In this document: one piece after another, positions 8,097-17,123 of the stretch
How positions within the stretch are numbered: the stretch's first letter is position 1
Layout: the number at the start of each line of letters is the position of its first letter
Source: Acidithiobacillus thiooxidans ATCC 19377
GTDB lineage: Bacteria; Pseudomonadota; Gammaproteobacteria; Acidithiobacillales; Acidithiobacillaceae
Assembly (NCBI RefSeq): GCF_009662475.1
Contig: NZ_CP045571.1
Location: 256,501 to 320,500 of the forward strand
Direction: 5' to 3'
Length of the DNA stretch: 64,000 nt
Notes under the pieces: model-generated
The model's input: the letters and a program-made list of their open reading frames with translations, nothing else
Told to the model about the DNA's origin: nothing
Databases searched by the model: none
Translations under genes and position numbers: made by a program

Positions 8097-9439
8097 AGCG
8101 CGAGCAGTGCCTCCAGATAATGGATGTTCACTTCACCGGCTGCATATTGGGCTTCTTCAAGAATGCGGCGATGCAGAAGAATGTTGGTCTGGATGCCTTC
8201 AATGCTGGTTTCCCGCAGAGCGCTGCGCATGCGCATCTGGGCTTCTTCCCGATCATTTCCATAGGCGATGATTTTGCCGATCATGGAATCATAGAAAGGC
8301 GGTACCCGATAACCGGCATATATATGGCTGTCTACCCTAATTCCTGGACCGCCGGGTGGGTGCCATGCCGTGATTTGCCCGGGTGAGGGCATGAATTTTT
8401 CAGGATCTTCAGCGTTGATGCGGCATTCAATGGCATGTCCCTGCAAGCGGACATCTTCCTGCCGGAAAGGGAGAGGCTTGCCTGCCGCAATCAGAATCTG
8501 CGCTTTGACAATGTCCACACCAGTAATCATTTCAGTCACTGGATGCTCTACCTGAACGCGGGTGTTCATCTCGATAAAGTAAAAGGTTTTACTGCCGGGA
8601 TCGTAAAGAAACTCAATGGTTCCGGCACCGCGATAGCCCATGTCTGAACAGGCTTTGACCACTGCTGCACCAATTTCGGCGCGTTGTTTATCGGTAATGC
8701 CTGGAGCCGGTGCTTCCTCGACGACCTTTTGGTGACGCCGTTGTACGGAGCAGTCCCGTTCGCCGAGGTGTACGCAATGGCCGTGCGCATCGCAGAGCAC
8801 CTGGAATTCAATATGGCGGGGGGTTTCCAGAAATTTTTCCATGTACAGGGTCGGATTGCCAAAAGCCTTGCCCGCTTCTGCCCGGGTCAGGTTGGCGGCG
8901 TTGATCAAATGTGCCTCGGTGTGGACAACGCGCATGCCGCGTCCGCCACCGCCACCGGCAGCCTTGAGAATGACCGGATAACCGATTTCCTTCGCCAGTT
9001 TTTTGAGGGCTTCATTGTCATCGGGTAGGGGACCATCAGACCCGGGAACGCAGGGTACGCCGGCCTTGATCATGGCGGCCTTGGCCGCGATTTTGTCTCC
9101 CATCAGGCGAATGGTTTCTGCACGGGGACCAATAAATGCAAAACCGCTGTTTTCCACCCTTTCTGCGAAATCGGCATTTTCCGATAAAAATCCGTAGCCG
9201 GGATGAATGGCTTCGGCGTCGGTAACTTCTGCGGCAGCAATGACCGCCGGGACATTCAAATAGCTTTGATCACTGGGAGCGGGGCCGATACAGACTGATT
9301 CATCGGCCAGCTTGACGTGCATCAGGTCACGGTCGGGTTCGGAATGCACGGCCACCGTGCGGATACCCAGCTCACGACAGGCACGCTGAATGCGCAGGGC
9401 AATTTCGCCCCGGTTGGCGATGAGGATTTTCTCAAACAT
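8093..9439 (-). CDS. accC: Biotin carboxylase subunit of acetyl-CoA carboxylase
   Basis: AccC carboxylates the biotin on AccB with ATP and bicarbonate, the first half-reaction of malonyl-CoA synthesis. It is 448 residues long. It begins [19 protein letters not shown]. The ATP-grasp glycine loop is [10 protein letters not shown] near 165; [19 protein letters not shown] and [14 protein letters not shown] are conserved substrate and catalytic segments. I chose the ATG at 9439 because it is the standard N-terminus and has GAGGA just ahead; an in-frame upstream ATG adds twelve unrelated residues. It lies one base after accB. Confidence 0.97.
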   Translation of the reverse strand: MFEKILIANRGEIALRIQRACRELGIRTVAVHSEPDRDLMHVKLADESVCIGPAPSDQSYLNVPAVIAAAEVTDAEAIHPGYGFLSENADFAERVENSGFAFIGPRAETIRLMGDKIAAKAAMIKAGVPCVPGSDGPLPDDNEALKKLAKEIGYPVILKAAGGGGGRGMRVVHTEAHLINAANLTRAEAGKAFGNPTLYMEKFLETPRHIEFQVLCDAHGHCVHLGERDCSVQRRHQKVVEEAPAPGITDKQRAEIGAAVVKACSDMGYRGAGTIEFLYDPGSKTFYFIEMNTRVQVEHPVTEMITGVDIVKAQILIAAGKPLPFRQEDVRLQGHAIECRINAEDPEKFMPSPGQITAWHPPGGPGIRVDSHIYAGYRVPPFYDSMIGKIIAYGNDREEAQMRMRSALRETSIEGIQTNILLHRRILEEAQYAAGEVNIHYLEALLAL

Positions 9440-9440
9440 A

Positions 9441-9908
9441 TCAATCCTCTGGTGCAATAATAAAGAGTGGTTCACCGTATTCTACGGGCTGGCCGTTACT
9501 GGCCAGCACCTTGATGATTTTGCCGGAGACATCCGCCTCAATTTCATTCAGCAATTTCATGGCTTCGATAATGCAAAGTGTCTGACCAGCCTTGACGGTG
9601 CTGCCTTCTTCAACAAAAGGCGCAGCTTCCGGTGAAGCAGCCCGATAAAAGGTGCCGACCATGGGGGACTTGATCATGTAGCCCTGGGGGGCGGTTTCAG
9701 GTGCTGCAGTGGCTTCAGGAGGCCGAGTTACTTCTGCAGTCGGTGTTGGCAGCGGGGCTGGCTGAGTGTGATAGGTCACATTTTGCGGGGCGACGGGGGC
9801 TGCATGTCGGGTAATACGCACCTTACTTTCACCTTCCACAACTTCAATTTCGTCAATAGCGCTTTTTTCAAGTAATTCGGCAAGGCGACGAATGAATTGG
9901 ATATCCAT
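9441..9908 (-). CDS. accB: Biotin carboxyl carrier protein of acetyl-CoA carboxylase
   Basis: AccB (155 residues) carries the biotin between AccC and the carboxyltransferase. The N-terminus ([22 protein letters not shown]) is typical, followed by an alanine- and proline-rich hinge at about 45-80. The C-terminal biotinyl domain holds the biotinylation motif [15 protein letters not shown], where K is the modified lysine. A longer open frame exists upstream but overlaps aroQ and has no family similarity. With the bioFHCD operon in the same window, both the enzyme and part of its cofactor pathway are present. Confidence 0.96.
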   Translation of the reverse strand: MDIQFIRRLAELLEKSAIDEIEVVEGESKVRITRHAAPVAPQNVTYHTQPAPLPTPTAEVTRPPEATAAPETAPQGYMIKSPMVGTFYRAASPEAAPFVEEGSTVKAGQTLCIIEAMKLLNEIEADVSGKIIKVLASNGQPVEYGEPLFIIAPED

Positions 9909-9927
9909 ACTTTTCCTTATTATGCGT

Positions 9928-10386
9928 TTAGTCAGGGCGTGAAAAACGCCGGTAAATGGCTTCCAGCGCGAGGAAGTAGCCATCAGCACCCAATCCGGCG
10001 ATGACCCCTTGGGCCATGTCGGAAAAGTAGGAATACTGACGGAAGGGTTCCCGCGCATGAATGTTGGACAAATGTACCTCAATGAACGGAATCGCCACGG
10101 CACTCAGGGCATCCCGCAGGGCCACGCTGGTGTGGGTAAACGCAGCAGGATTGATGATGATGTTGGTGACACCCTGCTTGGGTGCAAGCTGCACGGCATC
10201 TATCAATTGATGCTCGGCATTGCTTTGCAAGCTGCTCAAGGCCCAACCCCAGGCATTGGCCATGGCTACCAGTTTGGCGTCTATGTCGGCCAGGGTACTG
10301 TGGCCGTAGTGTGCCGGTTCACGCTGACCCAGAAGGTTCAGGTTCGGTCCGTGCAGTACCAATATGTGAGGATTAGATACAGCCAT
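9928..10386 (-). CDS. aroQ: Type II 3-dehydroquinate dehydratase
   Basis: AroQ dehydrates 3-dehydroquinate to 3-dehydroshikimate in the shikimate pathway, which supplies the chorismate used by the chorismatase above. It is 152 residues, the standard size of the dodecameric type II enzyme. [18 protein letters not shown] near 11-28 contains the active-site arginine and tyrosine. [16 protein letters not shown] (about 79-94) and [14 protein letters not shown] (about 103-116) carry the catalytic histidine and substrate-binding residues. It heads the aroQ-accB-accC operon, a conserved arrangement. Confidence 0.96.
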   Translation of the reverse strand: MAVSNPHILVLHGPNLNLLGQREPAHYGHSTLADIDAKLVAMANAWGWALSSLQSNAEHQLIDAVQLAPKQGVTNIIINPAAFTHTSVALRDALSAVAIPFIEVHLSNIHAREPFRQYSYFSDMAQGVIAGLGADGYFLALEAIYRRFSRPD

Positions 10387-10504
10387 GGCTTCCGCGTAAC
10401 ATCAAGAATAAACTGAAGTCTGCCGCAAATGCGCGCATAAATCTAGGTCGAAGCACTACATCAGCGCCTCATGATTTTTCGCAGGCATCGCCCCACGCGT
10501 TGAT

Positions 10505-10532
10505 TTGACGTAGAATACACCCAATATATAGT
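10505..10532 (+). promoter_or_regulatory. Candidate sigma70 promoter for the desaturase-like gene
   Basis: TTGACG and TATAGT, each five of six consensus bases, are spaced by 16 bases in the 234-base gap between the divergent aroQ and the desaturase-like gene. The predicted transcript would have a leader of about 80 bases. No operator was recognised and the rest of the gap shows nothing distinctive. Confidence 0.55.
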
Positions 10533-10620
10533 TCATAGGGGTTGCTGGCAGTATGGTGCAGCCCAGACAGGTCGCTGCGACCTATTGTGATTGACGACGC
10601 CGGAGAGAGGTGGCTTTGCC

Positions 10621-11478
10621 ATGTTATACCCTGAATTATTTAAATCCCTGGAGGCCGCGCGTTGGAATATGGCGACAGATATTCCCTGGGATCAGTTTGA
10701 TCGGAGTCTGGTGAGTGAAGAGCAGCTGCGCACCATTAAGATGAATGCTGTGACCGAGTGGTCGGCGCTGCCGGCGACGGAAATGTTTTTGCGTGATAAT
10801 CGCGATGATTCGGATTTTTCGGCATTCATGTCCATCTGGTTTTATGAAGAACAGAAGCACGCGCTGGTCTTGATGGAATACCTGCGCCGCTTTGCCCCCG
10901 AATATCTCCCGACTGAGGAAGAGCTGCACAAGGTGCGATTTGAATTTGATCCTGCCCCTGCCATGGAAACCCTGATGCTCCATTTTTGTGGGGAAATTCG
11001 TTTGACGCATTGGTACAAATGCGCGGCGCAGTGGCACAGCGAGCCGGTCATTCGTTCTATTTACGAAGTGCTGTCTAAAGATGAAGCGCGGCACGCGGGC
11101 ATTTATCTGAAATATATGCGCCGGGCCATTGAGCGCCTGGGAGACTCGGCGCGTCTGGCTTTCGCTAAAATTGGCGTATTGATGGCCAATACCAAGACGG
11201 CAAAGGCTTTGCATCCAACCAACTTGCATGTGAATAAAGAGATGTACCCTGAGGATAGTGTCCAGAGTCACCTGCCGGATCCGGGCTGGCTGGAGCAATG
11301 GCTGGATACCCAGATTCATTTTGATGCCATCTGGGAAGGCAAGGTTATCAATGGCATTTTGCGCAATCTTTCCACGCTGCTTGAAATTCCCATCCAGAGT
11401 GCCAAGGATCTGAGCCGTTATCGTAAGGCCATGTCCAGTGCAGACCGCGAAGCATCCGGGCATATGGCCGCTGGCTGA
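10621..11478 (+). CDS. Ferritin-like di-iron protein related to acyl-ACP desaturases
   Basis: This is a 285-residue all-helical protein with the two EXXH-type halves of a di-iron centre: E46 (TEW), E77 and H80 in EEQKH, E125 in GEIR, and E155 and H158 in DEARH. The spacing matches soluble class II fatty-acid desaturases, which introduce double bonds into acyl chains bound to carrier protein. The sequence is shorter than plant stearoyl-ACP desaturase. The ATG at 10621 is taken over an upstream TTG, with GGAGAG about 13 bases ahead. Actual desaturase activity is inferred; the family also includes ferritin-like oxidases of unknown substrate. Expression probably comes from its own promoter. Confidence 0.78.
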   Translation: MLYPELFKSLEAARWNMATDIPWDQFDRSLVSEEQLRTIKMNAVTEWSALPATEMFLRDNRDDSDFSAFMSIWFYEEQKHALVLMEYLRRFAPEYLPTEEELHKVRFEFDPAPAMETLMLHFCGEIRLTHWYKCAAQWHSEPVIRSIYEVLSKDEARHAGIYLKYMRRAIERLGDSARLAFAKIGVLMANTKTAKALHPTNLHVNKEMYPEDSVQSHLPDPGWLEQWLDTQIHFDAIWEGKVINGILRNLSTLLEIPIQSAKDLSRYRKAMSSADREASGHMAAG

Positions 11479-11496
11479 CATCAGGTACGTTTAAAT

Positions 11497-11922
11497 ATGT
11501 CTGATGCATCCTGGCGGAGTATGAGCCTGGAGGAAAGGTTGAAATGGGCACTGAGTCCTGAACTGCCCGGTCACTATCGTCCCTTCCTGCTGAGGGAACA
11601 GTGGGTTCAAACGCGCTGTTATTTTGCCAGACGCGTGGATTTGCTGCCCGGAGAAGTAGCGGCGTTGGCTCGGGATGACGACTACGTGATCCGCTTGTGC
11701 ATTGCGAAAAGACCGGATTTATCAGCGGAACAGGTGGCGGAGTTTTGTACGGATCGGGATCCCAATGTGCGCTATGCCATTGCCCGAAATCCCCTGCTGA
11801 CAGACATTCAGCGCGCCGGGTTGCTTGCCGATGAGGATGAACTGGTAAGAACAGCCGCAGCCAAGGGGCCACGGCCTAGTCAGGAGCGCTGTCGTCCAGG
11901 TCAGGCGCCGTTATTGCGCTGA
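11497..11922 (+). CDS. Small LRV/HEAT-like repeat protein
   Basis: The 141-residue protein is made of about four 24-26-residue units, at roughly 36-56, 57-82, 83-108 and 109-130. Each has a (D)-x-x-x-VR-x-x-(I/A)A-x-x-P core: YVIRLCIAKRP, NVRYAIARNP and LVRTAAAKGP are clear examples. This is the leucine-rich-variant (LRV) type of alpha-helical repeat, thought to serve protein contacts. The cysteine cluster of the Azotobacter LRV protein is not present. It follows the desaturase-like gene on the same strand and may be co-transcribed. Its stop lies 16 bases from the convergent end of ftsZ. The function is unknown. Confidence 0.6.
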   Translation: MSDASWRSMSLEERLKWALSPELPGHYRPFLLREQWVQTRCYFARRVDLLPGEVAALARDDDYVIRLCIAKRPDLSAEQVAEFCTDRDPNVRYAIARNPLLTDIQRAGLLADEDELVRTAAAKGPRPSQERCRPGQAPLLR

Positions 11923-11938
11923 CCCGGCGGTACCGACC

Positions 11939-13108
11939 TTAGTCAGCCTGGCGGCGCAGAAAGGCAGGTATATCCAAATCGGCAAAATCCTGAACCCCGG
12001 AGCTACGGTTAGAGGTTGAAGCTGGTGCCGGACGTTCGTTATGACGCATACCCACGGGTATGTCGAGATTGCGCCAGTCGGAAGGGGTGCTCGGATTGCC
12101 GGCACTGGCAGCCCCACGACCCCGGATGTTCTCCACGGCCAAACGTACAGGTTCGCGTTGCAAACCCGTAGCCACTACAGTGACGCGTAACTCCCCATCC
12201 AGGTCAGGATCCAGCACTGTACCGACCTTCACATTGGCGTCATCTGCTGCATAACCGCGAATCAGCTCGCCGACTTCCTGGAATTCGCCCAGGGTCAGGT
12301 CCATACCTGCCGTGATGTTGACGAGAATACCGCGTGCCCCGGAGAGGTTGATGTCGTCCAGTAACGGGCTAGATGCGGCGCGGGTCGCTGCATCTCTGGC
12401 GCGGTTTTCACCCTTGCCACTGGCGGCACCCATCATCGCCAGACCCATGCCTGACATGACCGTACGCACATCGGCAAAATCCAGGTTCATCAGGCCGGGA
12501 CGGGTGACCAGCTCGGAGATACCCTGCACCGCGCCCAACAAAATGTTGTCCGCTGCCTGATAGGCATCCTTGAGACTGATGGATGTGCCCAGAACGGCCA
12601 GCAGCTTCTCATTGGGAATAATGACCAGAGAATCGACATGCTGGGAAAGTTCGTCGATACCGGAAAGTGCATGCTGCTGGCGTTTTTTGCCTTCAAAATT
12701 GAAGGGTTTGGTTACCACACCAACCGTCAGAATGCCCATATCCCGGGCAATGGCAGCAACAACAGGAGCAGCACCCGTACCGGTTCCGCCACCCATGCCG
12801 GTAGTGATGAATACCATATCCGCTTTTTCGAGGGCTGCACGAATATCATCGCGACCTTCTTCCGCTGCCTTGCGGCCGACTTCCGGATCAGCCCCGGCGC
12901 CCAGACCACGGGTAATCTGCGCACCCAGCTGAATGGTGCGGCTGGCCTGTGAGTGACGTAAAGCCTGGGCATCCGTATTGGCGGTGATGAATTCCACCCC
13001 TTCCAGACCCGCTCCGCACATGTTGTTGATGGCGTTACCACCACCACCGCCGACGCCGATGACCTTGATGACGGCGCCGTCCTGTTCGCATTCGTTCAAT
13101 TCATACAT
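11939..13108 (-). CDS. ftsZ: Cell division GTPase FtsZ
   Basis: FtsZ is the tubulin homologue that forms the division ring. It is 389 residues long. GVGGGGGNAINNM at about 18-30 and the tubulin signature GGGTGTGAAPVVA at about 106-118 bind GTP; NLDFADVRTVM is the T7/H8 region. A variable linker follows about residue 320. The C-terminal DLDIPAFLRRQAD is the conserved peptide that binds FtsA and ZipA. It is the last gene of the dcw cluster, 41 bases after ftsA, with AGGAG ahead of the ATG. Confidence 0.99.
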   Translation of the reverse strand: MYELNECEQDGAVIKVIGVGGGGGNAINNMCGAGLEGVEFITANTDAQALRHSQASRTIQLGAQITRGLGAGADPEVGRKAAEEGRDDIRAALEKADMVFITTGMGGGTGTGAAPVVAAIARDMGILTVGVVTKPFNFEGKKRQQHALSGIDELSQHVDSLVIIPNEKLLAVLGTSISLKDAYQAADNILLGAVQGISELVTRPGLMNLDFADVRTVMSGMGLAMMGAASGKGENRARDAATRAASSPLLDDINLSGARGILVNITAGMDLTLGEFQEVGELIRGYAADDANVKVGTVLDPDLDGELRVTVVATGLQREPVRLAVENIRGRGAASAGNPSTPSDWRNLDIPVGMRHNERPAPASTSNRSSGVQDFADLDIPAFLRRQAD

Positions 13109-13149
13109 AATATTTCTCCTGATTCGTTAAGTATGAGTGTTGGTGGGGA

Positions 13150-14439
13150 TCAGCCGAAGCTGGTCTGGACCCAGTTGCGCATTTTCCGGAAAACACCGCC
13201 AAAGCTGGTGTCCATGCCGGCATGTCCCTGGCCCTGATCTTCATAGGCCGCCCTGGGCTGGACGACAACGGCGGCTTCGCCTTGTCCGGCGGGTTGATTA
13301 TGTAATCCGTACATGACCAAGCCTACGCCCGTGGCATGTCCAGGTACCCGAACCACGTTTTCCATCCCCGGCAAATGCATGGGTTCACCGACGCGAACCG
13401 GCAGGTGAAGGATTTCTTCTGCCAGTTCGGCAATGCCTTCCAGACGGCTGGAACCGCCGGTAATGACGACGCCAGCGGCAATCAAATCTTCATAGCCGGT
13501 GCGTCTTAGTTCTGCCTGGATGAGTTCAAACAATTCCTTGATGCGGGGCTCAATGATGTCACCGAGAATGCGCCGGGAAATGGTGCGGGGCGGGCGGGTG
13601 CCGACGCTGGGGACCGAGATTTCATCATCCTGCTGAATGAGATCACCCAGAGCGCAACCGTATAATTTCTTGATTTGCTCAGCTTCGACGGGTGGGGTGC
13701 GAAGACCCAGGGCAATGTCATTGGTCACCTGATCTCCGGCGATGGGAATGACGGCCGTATGGCGGACGGCCCCATCGCGGAAAATGGCGATATCGGTAGT
13801 CCCGCCACCAATATCCACCAGACAAACACCCAGCTCTTTCTCGTCCTGGGTAAGCACGGCGTCTGCCGAGGCCAGCTGTTCGAGGACCAGATCCTGGACT
13901 TGCAGTCCGCAACGTTCCACACATTTGGCGATATTCTGGGCGGCACTGACAGCACCCGTAACAATATGTACCCGGGCTTCCAGGCGTACTCCCGACATGC
14001 CGACCGGTTCGCGAACCCCTTCCTGGCTGTCAATCATGAATTCCTGGGGCAGAATATGAATGACGTTCTGATCCTGCGGGATCACGATGGCGCGCGCCGC
14101 GTCCATGACCCGACCTACATCATCATTGCTGACTTCCTTGTTTTTGATGGCGACAATACCGTGGCTGTTGTAGCCGCGAATATGTCCGCCGGCGATGCCG
14201 ACTACCGCGCCATGAATCTGCACACCGGCCATGAGCTCGGCTTCCTGCACGGCACGGGTGATAGCCTGAACCGTGGATTCAATATCCACGACAACGCCTT
14301 TTTTCAAGCCCCGGGAGGGGTGCTGACCAACACCGATGATTTCTGCTTCACGACCACCTTTGGACTGCGCAACAATACAGGCCACTTTGGAAGTACCAAT
14401 ATCCAGGCCGACGATGAGTTCCTGATGTCCACGTTTCAT
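13150..14439 (-). CDS. ftsA: Cell division protein FtsA
   Basis: FtsA is an actin-like ATPase that ties FtsZ filaments to the membrane. It is 429 residues long. LIVGLDIGTSKVACIV (8-23) is the phosphate-1 loop, VDIGGGTTDIAIF (about 207-219) phosphate-2, and VVITGGSSRLEGI (about 330) the adenosine motif. The C-terminal FRKMRNWVQTSFG is the amphipathic membrane-targeting helix. It lies between ftsQ and ftsZ, 30 bases after the ftsQ stop. Confidence 0.98.
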   Translation of the reverse strand: MKRGHQELIVGLDIGTSKVACIVAQSKGGREAEIIGVGQHPSRGLKKGVVVDIESTVQAITRAVQEAELMAGVQIHGAVVGIAGGHIRGYNSHGIVAIKNKEVSNDDVGRVMDAARAIVIPQDQNVIHILPQEFMIDSQEGVREPVGMSGVRLEARVHIVTGAVSAAQNIAKCVERCGLQVQDLVLEQLASADAVLTQDEKELGVCLVDIGGGTTDIAIFRDGAVRHTAVIPIAGDQVTNDIALGLRTPPVEAEQIKKLYGCALGDLIQQDDEISVPSVGTRPPRTISRRILGDIIEPRIKELFELIQAELRRTGYEDLIAAGVVITGGSSRLEGIAELAEEILHLPVRVGEPMHLPGMENVVRVPGHATGVGLVMYGLHNQPAGQGEAAVVVQPRAAYEDQGQGHAGMDTSFGGVFRKMRNWVQTSFG

Positions 14440-14469
14440 TTGCTTTCTCTCCTTCGGATCCGGGATCCG

Positions 14470-15324
14470 TTACTGACTGTTGACGGTGGTCGCTGAGGGC
14501 ATGGCGACCGCAAAACCATTGGTATAGCGAAGATCCATTGTGGCTCCGGCTACCAGGTATTCCTTGACCTGGGGGGCAATGGCCACCCAGCGTTTTAAAG
14601 CGGGTATCACGTCCTCGCTGCCCAGCAGCAGGCGAACCTGATTATTGAGAATGCAGCGCCATCCACCCCTTTGGTCTTCCTGAAGGGAAACGACCTTCAG
14701 GCCCAGTGGGGCAACAATGGAATTAAATTTCGCCAGTTGCGCGAGGAGTTGGCTGCCACTATCGGCGGGTCCGGCTAGATTGGGGAGTCCATTGGGTACT
14801 TGTGCTGGGGGAACGCTGAACACTTTTCCCTGGGCATCGACCATTTGCCCGGCACCACCCAGCCAGCGGGCGACCGGCGTGTAGGGTTTGATATTGACCG
14901 TCAGGCGGTCGGGCCAGACCCGCCGCACCTCGGCATCGGCGACCCAGGGCAGGGCATCCAGAGAATGGCGGATTTGTTCGGGGTTCGCCCACAGAAAGCC
15001 ACGCGCCGCATAGGGCTTGAGAACCGTGTTGATTTCGGCCAGAGGAATTTTGGGAGAACTGCCGGTAATGGTCAGGGTGTTGATGGGCATCAGGGAGGGT
15101 TGCTGGAGCCATTGCCATCCGGACCATCCTCCCCAGGCGAGAATGCTGATACTCAGTCCACCCGCAAGGAACTTTCCATAAAGCTTCCAGGGCAGGGGCT
15201 TATGGGCTTTGGCAGCGGCCTTGACGGGTGCCGTCCGGGGAGCGGCTTTGGGTTTTTCCTTCAGGGTGGCTGCTGGCCGTTGTGGCTGTTGTCCGTGGCG
15301 ATAATCACGCATGACACTAACCAT
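14470..15324 (-). CDS. ftsQ: Cell division protein FtsQ
   Basis: FtsQ is a bitopic divisome protein that nucleates the FtsQLB complex. It is 284 residues long. A basic, proline/alanine-rich cytoplasmic tail of about 50 residues precedes one membrane helix at about 52-71. A POTRA domain follows (INTLTITG...LPWVADAEVRRVWPDRLTVNI, about 81-155), then the FtsQ beta domain. The ATG at 15324 overlaps ddl by eight bases; a second ATG at 15312 would leave the genes four bases apart, and either is possible. Confidence 0.95.
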   Translation of the reverse strand: MVSVMRDYRHGQQPQRPAATLKEKPKAAPRTAPVKAAAKAHKPLPWKLYGKFLAGGLSISILAWGGWSGWQWLQQPSLMPINTLTITGSSPKIPLAEINTVLKPYAARGFLWANPEQIRHSLDALPWVADAEVRRVWPDRLTVNIKPYTPVARWLGGAGQMVDAQGKVFSVPPAQVPNGLPNLAGPADSGSQLLAQLAKFNSIVAPLGLKVVSLQEDQRGGWRCILNNQVRLLLGSEDVIPALKRWVAIAPQVKEYLVAGATMDLRYTNGFAVAMPSATTVNSQ

Positions 15325-16243
15325 GATTCACTCTCCTCTGCGCCGTACGCAGTATGGTCTTGCATAATTCGGGGAAATCCATGCCCACAGCTTTGGCGGC
15401 CATGGGTACGAGGCTGTGGCTGGTCATGCCGGGAACGCTGTTGATTTCCAGAAGATGTATTTTCCCGGATGCACTGATCATGAAATCGACCCTGCCCCAA
15501 TCTCTGCCACCCAGTTCGGCAAATGCCCGGAGAGCCAGGGCCTGCAGTTCGGCATCTTTGCCGGCACCCAGTCCAGAAGGCAGCAGATAACGGGTATCCT
15601 CGGCAAGATATTTGGCATCGTAGTCATAAAAGGCGTGCGGGGTTTCAATGACAATGGGTGGAAGGGCTTTACCATCGACAATGCCGACCGTGGCTTCATG
15701 ACCAATGACAGCCGCTTCACAGAGAATTTCATCCTCGAGAGCAAAAGCATCCGTTATGGCTTTCTCCAGTTCTTCCGGCCCATTCACCCGGCTGACGCCG
15801 AGGCTGGAACCACCATGATTGGGTTTGATATAAAGCGGCCAGGTAAAGTTTGCCGCGAGATCAGGTCGCGGATCGTGCTGCCGCATCAGCATTCCTTCCG
15901 TTACGGGGAGGCCGGCGGCTTTCCAGATCTGCTTGGAACGCCACTTGTCCATGGCCAGTGCCGAACTCAAGACGCCGCTCCCGGTGTAGGGAATGGCAAG
16001 GGTTTCAAGGACGGCCTGGAGGAGGCCATCCTCGCCAATGGCGCCATGGCAGACATTGAAGGCGATACGGACGCGTTCATCCTGCAACTGCTGTTGCAGC
16101 CGCGCTGGTTCAATATCAATGCCCAGTGCTTCCATGCCACTGCTGCGCAGGGCATCAAGGACTGCCGCAGCACTCAGCAATGACACCTCGCGTTCGCCCG
16201 AGGGGCCACCGTATAGGACGGCTATGCGGATGGATTCAGCCAT
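15317..16243 (-). CDS. ddl: D-alanine--D-alanine ligase
   Basis: Ddl is an ATP-grasp enzyme that makes the D-Ala-D-Ala dipeptide for the peptidoglycan stem. It is 308 residues, like DdlB. VLYGGPSGEREVSLLS lies at the N-terminus; YIKPNHGGSSLGVSRV is the ATP-binding segment near 138; LLEINSVPGMTSHSLVP near 268 holds metal ligands and the active-site loop. It overlaps the end of murB by eight bases. Its place between murB and ftsQ matches the classical dcw order. Confidence 0.97.
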   Translation of the reverse strand: MAESIRIAVLYGGPSGEREVSLLSAAAVLDALRSSGMEALGIDIEPARLQQQLQDERVRIAFNVCHGAIGEDGLLQAVLETLAIPYTGSGVLSSALAMDKWRSKQIWKAAGLPVTEGMLMRQHDPRPDLAANFTWPLYIKPNHGGSSLGVSRVNGPEELEKAITDAFALEDEILCEAAVIGHEATVGIVDGKALPPIVIETPHAFYDYDAKYLAEDTRYLLPSGLGAGKDAELQALALRAFAELGGRDWGRVDFMISASGKIHLLEINSVPGMTSHSLVPMAAKAVGMDFPELCKTILRTAQRRVNHG

Positions 16244-17123
16244 GCTTCACCTCCCCCAGAATGCACATTTCGACTTGCAGCCGGATGCCGAACTGTTGCT
16301 GGACCGCTGATTGTACTTCCTCCACCAAGGCCTCAATGTCAGCCGCCCGGGCATCGCCCCGGTTGATGATGAAATTGGCATGCTGGCTGCTGACTTCGGC
16401 CTGCCCACGGGCTTTTCCCTTTAACCCGGCCGCTTCAATCAAGCGGGCCGCGTGGTCCCCCGCCGGGTTACGGAACACCGAACCACAACTGGGCCATTCG
16501 AGAGGCTGAGTGGCGGCGCGTTTCTCCTGCCAGGCGCGCAAGCGTTGCATGACTGCCGTACTTTCTTCGGGGATCAGGCGGAGTCCGGCCGCAACAAAGC
16601 AGGCGTCACCATGGCCGCGAACCTCCCGATAGCCAATCTGGAAATCCTGAGGAGCAAGACGCTGGATTTCACCATGGGGATGAATGACTTCCACCCATTC
16701 CACCAGACTCCAGGTATCGCCTCCGTGGGCGCCGGCATTCATGCTCAGGCAGCCTCCCAATGTGCCGGGAATACCCGCCAGAAACTCTGCGCCGGCAAGC
16801 CCTGCCTTGGCCGCAAAATGGGCAATTTTTACCGCACCTGCACCGGCGCCGACCCGCAGCAGATCATTTTCTGCCAAAACGATCTGATCCAGGGTGTTGG
16901 CGAGGCAGATGGTGGTCCCGCGCAGTCCGGCATCGCGCACCAACACATTACTGCCCAGCCCTATCCAGGTGAGCGGCGGAACCGCAAAATGTCTTAAAAA
17001 TCCTTGCAGATCTTCCAGGGTGCCGGGTAGATAGAAGCGATCAGCCGGTCCTCCAACCCGCCAGCTGGTATGGCGTTGCATGGATTCTCCCAGGCGCAGG
17101 CGGCCACCAATGACCGGCATCAT
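16236..17123 (-). CDS. murB: UDP-N-acetylenolpyruvoylglucosamine reductase (type I/II MurB)
   Basis: MurB reduces UDP-GlcNAc-enolpyruvate to UDP-MurNAc with FAD and NADPH. It is 295 residues from the ATG chosen, which overlaps the murC stop; the next codon is also ATG. FAD-binding GLGSNVLVRDAGLRG (about 57-71) and GTLGGCLSMNAGAHGG (about 121-136) are clear. CGSVFRNP contains the serine proton donor, and the glutamate near the C-terminus (VEMCILGE) completes the catalytic set. The longer open frame upstream lies wholly within murC. Confidence 0.96.
   Translation of the reverse strand: MMPVIGGRLRLGESMQRHTSWRVGGPADRFYLPGTLEDLQGFLRHFAVPPLTWIGLGSNVLVRDAGLRGTTICLANTLDQIVLAENDLLRVGAGAGAVKIAHFAAKAGLAGAEFLAGIPGTLGGCLSMNAGAHGGDTWSLVEWVEVIHPHGEIQRLAPQDFQIGYREVRGHGDACFVAAGLRLIPEESTAVMQRLRAWQEKRAATQPLEWPSCGSVFRNPAGDHAARLIEAAGLKGKARGQAEVSSQHANFIINRGDARAADIEALVEEVQSAVQQQFGIRLQVEMCILGEVKHG

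Noticed and set aside
14454-14468. GGATCC direct and inverted repeats between ftsQ and ftsA
   Set aside because: Short, with no loop or U run and no phasing to suggest an operator; probably chance in a GC-rich spacer.
13675-14496. Open frame of about 270 codons on the plus strand opposite ftsA
   Set aside because: It is a shadow of the strongly biased ftsA codons, with no recognisable domain.
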